This document shows, in pieces, positions 58,393-64,000 of a DNA stretch of 64,000 bases. The stretch is from contig NW_017264203.1 in the NCBI RefSeq assembly GCF_001619985.1, forward strand, positions 868,001-932,000, in the 5' to 3' direction. Position numbers and translations under genes: made by a program. Source of the stretch: Xylona heveae TC161 (lineage: Eukaryota > Ascomycota > Xylonomycetes > Xylonales > Xylonaceae). The notes beneath the pieces are model-generated. The model was not told the origin of the DNA and searched no databases. It was given only the letters and a program-made list of their open reading frames with translations. Position 1 is the first letter of the stretch; each line of letters begins with the position of its first letter.

Positions 58393-61071
58393 ATGAGTTG
58401 TACGCACGTTAACGCTGCAGGTTTGTGCGCTCTTCCTTATCGTATTTGTGATAGAAGCTCATTATTATTCAGAACTTAGGCCTCCAGGGCCTAACCAGGC
58501 AGTGTACCGCGAGGACTGTACGCAGTGTTTTGATTCGATTGTGAGCTGCTTTCATGAAGTTGCCAAGTACTACACAGAGATACTGACATGTTCTTCAAGG
58601 ACGATCCTACAGGTCTTAATGTATGTCTCTACTGTTTCAACGGTGGGTGCACGGCAGAACGGCGCCACGCCTTATTACATTATGAAACAATCAAACACCC
58701 TCTCGTGCTCAATGTCAAGAGGACGCGAAAACATGTCAAGGTAAGTCTTGAAGCCTTGCTTTAGCCGGTTATGTCTTTGCTTGGGATTTATCGAGCTCAA
58801 GCTGATCCGCGTACTTGCAAACCTAGCGTGATGAACCTCCACAGAAGATAACAAAGCTCGCTATCGCCGCGGAAACAGAAGCCGATCGCTACGATACTCA
58901 GCTGCAAGTGAACTGCTACGAGTGCGGCGTGAGTGACATAGATCAAGCTCAGGGCAGACTTCCTGCAGTGGTAGATGGTGTTATGAAAGCCATGACCTTT
59001 TCGCGTCAGGAAGAGGTCAAAGCGTGGGAGCAGGAAATCACACCGTGCGAGCATACTCTATGCCTGCAGCAGGAGCAGTCTAGGCAAATCGCTTCTCAAG
59101 GTCTGAAAGTCATTGCATTATCTTGCTAAAGAGGGGATGCTGACATTCTTTGTTTCAAGATTTGGGTCATTGTTCGATGTGTGATCTCAAGGAGAATCTT
59201 TGGCTTTGCTTGCAGTGCGGCAAGCTTGGATGCGGACGGGCTCAATTTGGTGGCGTTGGCGGCAATTCGCATGGCCTTGCTCATGCAGATGCCACAAATC
59301 ATCCGGTCGCAGTAAAATTAGGGTCCATCACGCCAGAAGGGACTGCCGACATTTACTGTTACGCCTGCAATGATGAACGAACGGATCCAGAGCTCGCTGC
59401 ACATCTGGCCCACTGGGGCATCAATATTGCTGAACGAGAAAAAACTGAGAAGAGTCTGACGGAAATGCAAATAGAGCAGAACCTGCGATGGGAGTTCTCC
59501 ATGACAACAGAGGATGGGAAGGAATTGAAGCCGGTATTTGGGCCAGGCTTGACGGGCTTGAAGAATCTTGGAAACAGCTGCTATCTTGCCAGCATTCTTC
59601 AATGTCTATTCGCATTGCCGGTATTCAGGGAAAGATACTTTTCCCATGTCGATCTCGCTCCGGCCGCGTCTAAGCCCGCTGAAGACCTGGAAACTCAATT
59701 GCGTAAATTGGCCGACGGTCTCTTGTCTGGACGCTATTCTCGCCCCGATTCGGATGTGATTGCATCAGAACACTCTGCTGAGGTTCCCTATCAAAAAGGA
59801 TTGGCTCCGGCCATGCTCAAGCACTTGATTGGCAGGGGTCATGAAGAATTCTCGACGATGAGGCAGCAAGATGCTTTTGAGTTGTTGATGCATCTTTTCA
59901 AGCTGATTACCCGTTCCTCCCACCCAAAACCTTTGAACGATCCGATTCAGGATTTCCGCTTTGTGATGGAACAGCGTCTACAATGTCTGACCTGCAAAAA
60001 GGTGAGATATCGAACCGACGAAGTGGAAAATCTGAGTATTCCGGTCCCGGCTCGTAAAGTCTCAAGAGGGGCAGAGCAGGACACTGAGGGAAAGGATGAG
60101 TACGAGTCAGTATCCTTAAAGGAATGCCTCGACACCTTCACTGCCGAGGAAATTGTCGAGTTCAAGTGCCCCTCATGTGGCAGCCAAGACGGTGTCAGCA
60201 AACGTTCACTTTTCAAAACCTTTCCCGCTGTGCTGGCGGTCAATGCCCGCCGTTTTCAGTTGGTTAACTGGGTACCCACCAAACTTGACATACCAGTCGT
60301 GGTTAATGATGAACCATTTGAACTCGACGAATACTTATCAAAGGGACTTCAAGCAGGGGAGGAAGCATTACCCGAGGATGCTGACGATAAAAGCGGCGCC
60401 TCCAGCTTCACTCCAAATGAGGCTGCACTATCCCAGCTTGAAGCCATGGGGTTTCCCCGTGTTCGTTGTGAAAAGGCTCTTCATGCGACTGGCAATACTG
60501 ATGCGGAGGTTGCAATGAACTGGCTCTTTGAACACATGGAGGATCCTGACATTGATCAACCGCTTGACCTTGGTGGCTCTACCGGGGCTTCCGTGAATCC
60601 CGAGCAGGTCGACATGCTAGGAAGCATGGGATTCAGTGCGCCGCAGGCTCGCAAGGCTCTTAAGGAGACAGGCGGGAATGTGGAGCGAGCGGTCGAATGG
60701 CTATTCAGTCATCCCGATGACCAGGGTGATTTTGGCGATGGAGCAGGTTCTTCGGAAGAGCCAACAGGTGCTCTAGAGAAGCCGCTCGCCGGTAGTGGGG
60801 ACCTTCCCGCCAGGTTTCAACTTCAGTCAATCGTCTGCCACAAGGGCGGGTCAATTCACGCAGGGTAGGTGACCTTGAGGCTTTCTATAGATCATGTAAC
60901 CATTGGGATGCTAATACTATCGCTAGACACTACGTTGCATTTATTCGCAAGGAGCTTCCGGATGAGATTGGCAAATCATGGGTATTGTTCAACGACGAAA
61001 AAGTCGTCAAGGCGGTTGATGTGGACGAGATGAAAAAATTTGCATATGTGTATTTCTTCCGGCGTATATGA
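58393..61071 (+). CDS. UBP14: Ubiquitin carboxyl-terminal hydrolase 14 (USP5/isopeptidase T family)
   Basis: Six exons, 58393-58424, 58480-58540, 58600-58740, 58827-59100, 59160-60864 and 60927-61071, encode about 785 residues. The N-terminal variant zinc finger includes YREDCTQCFDS and LNVCLYCFNGGC; the ZnF-UBP domain has HCSMCDLKENLWLCLQCGKLGCGRAQFGG and HPVAVKLG. The peptidase has NLGNSCYLASILQCLF (Cys310) and GGSIHAGHYVAFIRK (His box). Two UBA domains (about 595-715; LEAMGFPRVRCEKAL, LGSMGFSAPQARKAL) are inserted in it. The enzyme disassembles free ubiquitin chains from the unanchored end, recycling ubiquitin. The first two exons are short; GTGCGC at 58425 is the donor that keeps PPGPNQAVYRE in frame. 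Confidence 0.95.
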
Positions 61072-61831
61072 GATAGAATGGAGCAATGGCGGGGGGAGCG
61101 TTTCAATGTAGTTGACTGGTGTACGGGAGAGAAAATGTGTAGCGGGATAGCTGAACAAACTAATCAAAAGAGCAAGACTTTGAGAGTTTCGTTTCTCTCC
61201 ATCTGCCCAATCTTCTAATAAATCGAGATGCGCCGTGTGCACAAGCAAGATAGCTTTTCATGAGTAAGGGGTGAAAAGGGTCGATTATGCACAGCAAATA
61301 TATCATTGGGCTACAGCTCAGTTATGACGTTAACAGAGTACTTGTATCATTTTTCTTTTGGTGGGTGGCTAGAACTAGATGGATCGAGCGGATCTGTCAG
61401 CTACCTTAGGGAGGTGGAAAGGGTACAGAGGTACATTTGACGCATCAATTACGCTTTTCGTCTTCCGCGGCAATTTTCTGCTGTGGCGAAACAAATCAAA
61501 GGGCGAGCGTTAATCAGTGGATCTGATTACCCCCGCGGACTTGCAGTGGGGCTTACGCACGTGATCTCGGTTTTATCTCTCTTGGATCCGCTTGATGGAC
61601 CCCCGAGTCCGAGCTCGCGTCTCTATTGGTGGAAAGCTCTCTGGTTGATCAAATCGTCACTGCACACCCTCCACCATCTTCACTCTTCGCTCCCATTTCT
61701 TCTTTCGCCCTCTCGCCTTTGCTCGACTTTCTTACAACCCATCTACCCACCAATCCATCAAAGCTCACTATCAAACAATCCATCAATTCGAGTCGATATT
61801 CTTCATCCATTCCATCATCATATCTTCAGCC
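61072..61831. other. Intergenic region between UBP14 and ISU1
   Basis: Tandem genes on the + strand. The last 200 bases are C/T-rich with CATC and ATCC repeats, a typical leader for ISU1. The frames at 61483 and 61626 are not supported. No gene seen. Confidence 0.6.
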
Positions 61832-62675
61832 ATGTTTAGCAGAACTATTGCGACCGCTGCACCTCGCGCTGCGGGCCGGGTTTTTGCCTCTGCTACGCGC
61901 CCCAGCATGATTGCACCTCTTCAGCGTTCGGCTCCCGCAGCTGCCGTCTTCCAGACAAGACGAAGCTACCATGAGAAAGATAAGTGTCCCATCTCGACAA
62001 TTGGTCCCGATTAGCCTTAGATGAGTCTGGTTGCAATATTTTCCACTCGCATTTTGAGAGACGATATTTCAGCCAGCTCAAGTTGCCCATTGATATTCCG
62101 CGATATTATCCCCATCATCATCTCTTTCGAACGCTCAGCTAACATTTACATTACTGCTCGACCACTACAGTCGTCCTCGCAATGTCGGATCGATGAACAA
62201 GACCGATACCGATGTTGGAACGGGTTTGGTCGGTGCCCCGGCATGTGGCGATGTTATGAAGCTCCAGATCCGGGTCGACCCGAAGGACAACACTATTAGT
62301 GAGGTCAAGTTTAAGACTTTTGGCTGCGGCAGTGCAATTGCAAGCTCCAGTTACCTCACTGAACTCGTTCGTGGCATGAGTCTCGAGGATGCCGCCCGGA
62401 TCCGAAACACCGAGATTGCCAAGGAGCTCTGCTTACCTCCCGTCAAGCGTGCGTTTCCTTTCAACTACCAAAATTTCTATTTTTGCAATATTGTAGCTAA
62501 CCTTTGAACAGTGCACTGCTCTATGCTTGCCGAGGACGCTATCAAGTCGGCCATCTCCAACTACTACACCAAGAACCCCAAGACTGCCACAACTAACCTC
62601 GGCGGCACTGGCGCTGCGATGCCCAAGATCGAGGTTGAGACCGTCAAAACCACCGACAGCCAGCCGAGTGCTTAA
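61832..62675 (+). CDS. ISU1: Iron-sulfur cluster assembly scaffold protein (IscU family)
   Basis: Three exons, 61832-61979, 62155-62448 and 62512-62675, encode about 201 residues. Residues 1 to about 40 form a mitochondrial presequence rich in Arg, Ala and Ser. The mature part has VLDHYSRPRNVGSM, GAPACGD (Cys80), TFGCGSAIASSS (Cys107), the Hsp70-binding LPPVK (143-147) and LHCSM (Cys150), the three scaffold cysteines in place. It builds Fe-S clusters with Nfs1, frataxin and ferredoxin in the matrix. The first intron appears to be AT-AC: AAAG|ATAAGT at 61979/61980 and TTAC|TG at 62154/62155, with GCTAAC 17 bases from the end. Only this choice gives the invariant VLDHY; the available GT-AG choice would delete it. 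The C-terminus extends past the usual end by about 35 residues. Confidence 0.92.
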
Positions 62676-63459
62676 ATTAATCGGTTTCATCTGAATATTT
62701 TAAATTGCATAAGGCTGCTGTAGAAATTGTTTGGTGGTTTTTGGCTTTCTCATGTGATTCCCATACGAATTTGCGGTTCCCTTTTTCTCACTTCTTTTTT
62801 TCACAAGTACGGCGCAGAATAGCTCGAGGCTTTACTTCAGCGGTTCAATTTGACTATTTTCTACATCCTTATGTTATTGCTCGGCTTTTCAATGCTACGA
62901 TTTCTGGGGCATAGTATGAATTTGCCCGGTGGGGTTAGGCTGGAGTCGAAAAAAGGTGTCGGTGGCTGTGGCGACATCCAGTCTCTTTAAGAGTTGTGAA
63001 AAAGATTGGTATTGCTTTCCATCGGAGTGGTCGTTGTGGTGTTGTCGATGAGGAGTGGCCATCGTTAAATCGATATGATGGGGTCGGCGTATCAAATCTC
63101 TCTTATGACCATAAGCTTTATATTTATATTCCATTTGCTACGAGCTATCTTGGTTCATTGTGTAAACTATTTCTTTCGATAAATGTCAAAATTTATTTCG
63201 ACAATTCTTAAGATAACTGTCAATATGGAACAAGAAATGTTTCTGAATAAATGGCAAGGCAAAGGTGATTCATTTTGTTCTTTCGACAATAAAAAAGGCA
63301 TCTCAGTCGAGTACGAAGATTTTTTTGAGTGAATAGAGAATCCATGGAGCTTAAGGTGAAATAAAATAAAATGAAATTGATTTCCAGGGCTCCGCTGGTA
63401 ATATGCTAGTGTAATGCATTTTAGTAAAGACAAAGAGACCTATGTTTGCTTCGTGCTCG
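62676..63459. other. Convergent intergenic region
   Basis: It lies between the ISU1 stop and the stop of the next - strand gene. A/T-rich with several AATAAA-like words near 63246 and 63288. No gene seen. Confidence 0.6.
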
Positions 63460-63993
63460 CTAGTACTCCTCCATTAGATCCTCATCCATGGGCATCTCTT
63501 CCCAAGGCGGTTCTGGGCCAGAACCTGGCTGATCCTTGGTACCCATACCTCTTCTGGATCTGCGCGAAAAATCAACAAAGTCCTTTCGCAAGCTCATGCG
63601 TACATCCATTTCCTTGACCTGATCTGCCAGCGCGAGAACTCGAGCAGTGGTCTCCTGAAGCTCTTGAAACTGCTCTTCTTCAGACACGGCGAGCGGGCCA
63701 GTCGTTGAGTCAGACGCAAAGCATAGCACTGTGTTTGACGGTTGCTTCAGTTCAAGTCCGTCATTCGATGTGGCCGGGGGTTTGCTATCTCGACATTCAA
63801 GTGAGGCGTTGAGATGGCGGTCTCTGATAAGGGACAAAATGTACTCTTGCGCTCTAGCTGGATCAGCTGGAAGAGCAGAGGTGAGCTGGCCGACTTCTTC
63901 GAGCGATAATGCAGAATAAATTTCCTCCAGTTTGATGATTGCATAGCGCCTGCGCGACTCGAGAAGCTCGAGGGTGAGCCCTTCGTTGGAGTC
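63460..63993 (-). CDS. C-terminal exon of a probable COP9 signalosome subunit 3 (partial)
   Basis: An open frame of about 177 codons ends at 63460 and begins at a TTAG acceptor just inside the window edge, so earlier exons lie beyond 64000. It reads LLESRRRYAIIKLEEIYSALSLEEVGQLTSA, a PCI-type helix-turn-helix, then ARAQEYILSLIRDRHLNASLE and a hydrophobic strand (NTVLCFASD), followed by a helix-rich tail (EEEQFQELQETTARVLALADQVKEMDVRMSLRKDFVDF) and an acidic end (MPMDEDLMEEY). The order fits PCI-domain subunits, and the tail resembles fungal CSN3. Other PCI subunits (26S lid, eIF3) are less likely but not excluded. COP9 removes NEDD8 from cullins. Confidence 0.55.
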   Translation of the reverse strand, partial: DSNEGLTLELLESRRRYAIIKLEEIYSALSLEEVGQLTSALPADPARAQEYILSLIRDRHLNASLECRDSKPPATSNDGLELKQPSNTVLCFASDSTTGPLAVSEEEQFQELQETTARVLALADQVKEMDVRMSLRKDFVDFSRRSRRGMGTKDQPGSGPEPPWEEMPMDEDLMEEY

Positions 63994-64000
63994 CTAACAT

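Noticed and set aside
61984-62171. Conventional GT-AG splice for the first ISU1 intron
   Set aside because: It keeps frame but deletes the VLDHY segment found in IscU proteins, whereas the AT-AC alternative restores it exactly.

Overview
The window is nuclear DNA of a filamentous ascomycete (Pezizomycotina). The evidence is short GT-AG introns with CTAAC-type branch points in almost every gene, single-copy eukaryotic housekeeping proteins with fungal architecture (Mpe1, Flc/TRP-like, GH128, Ost3, a bifunctional HisH-HisF fusion), pyrimidine-rich leaders, and TACTCCGTA- and CCTAGGTA-like promoter words. The class is not certain; intron-rich ATG7, DCD1 and RFA1 would fit Eurotiomycetes. I see no rRNA, tRNA, CRISPR, complete transposon or viral element.

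Layout. 1-4861 is gene-free and ends in a run of unrelated short tandem repeats (4130-4860). 4862-9714 holds a divergent S-phase pair: a NASP/Sim3 histone H3 chaperone (-) and DPB2, DNA polymerase epsilon subunit B (+), sharing a promoter with ACGCGT boxes. 10105-22263 is looser: a GH128-like glucanase (-), an unrecognised internally duplicated protein (+), a TRP/flavin-carrier-like membrane protein (-) and a class-III aminotransferase with an N-terminal membrane anchor (-). 23061-23967 is ornithine decarboxylase antizyme, which needs a +1 ribosomal frameshift at UCC-UGA. 25462-28484 carries a Yippee-like zinc protein and a LURP-one-like protein. 28813-29240 is an orphan beta-helix enzyme fragment.

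29896-43195 is a dense housekeeping block: MPE1, HIS7 and DCD1 (-), ATG7 (+) and MRM2 (-). 43951-63993 continues with a coiled-coil nuclear-type protein (-), OST3/6 and RFT1 (+), DBP3, a quinone oxidoreductase and RFA1 (-), UBP14 and ISU1 (+), and the C-terminal exon of a probable COP9 signalosome subunit 3 (-), cut by the window edge.

Shared themes. NASP, DPB2 and RFA1 (and perhaps the coiled-coil gene) carry MluI-cell-cycle-box words, pointing to G1/S control. HIS7 has TGASTCA sites expected for Gcn4/CpcA control. OST3 and RFT1 both serve ER N-glycosylation. The most unusual items are the antizyme frameshift, an apparent AT-AC intron in ISU1, a GC-AG intron in DCD1, the unclear start of the coiled-coil gene, and the duplicated-domain gene at 12590-14769. 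Splice sites were read by eye and checked for reading phase; none has transcript support here.
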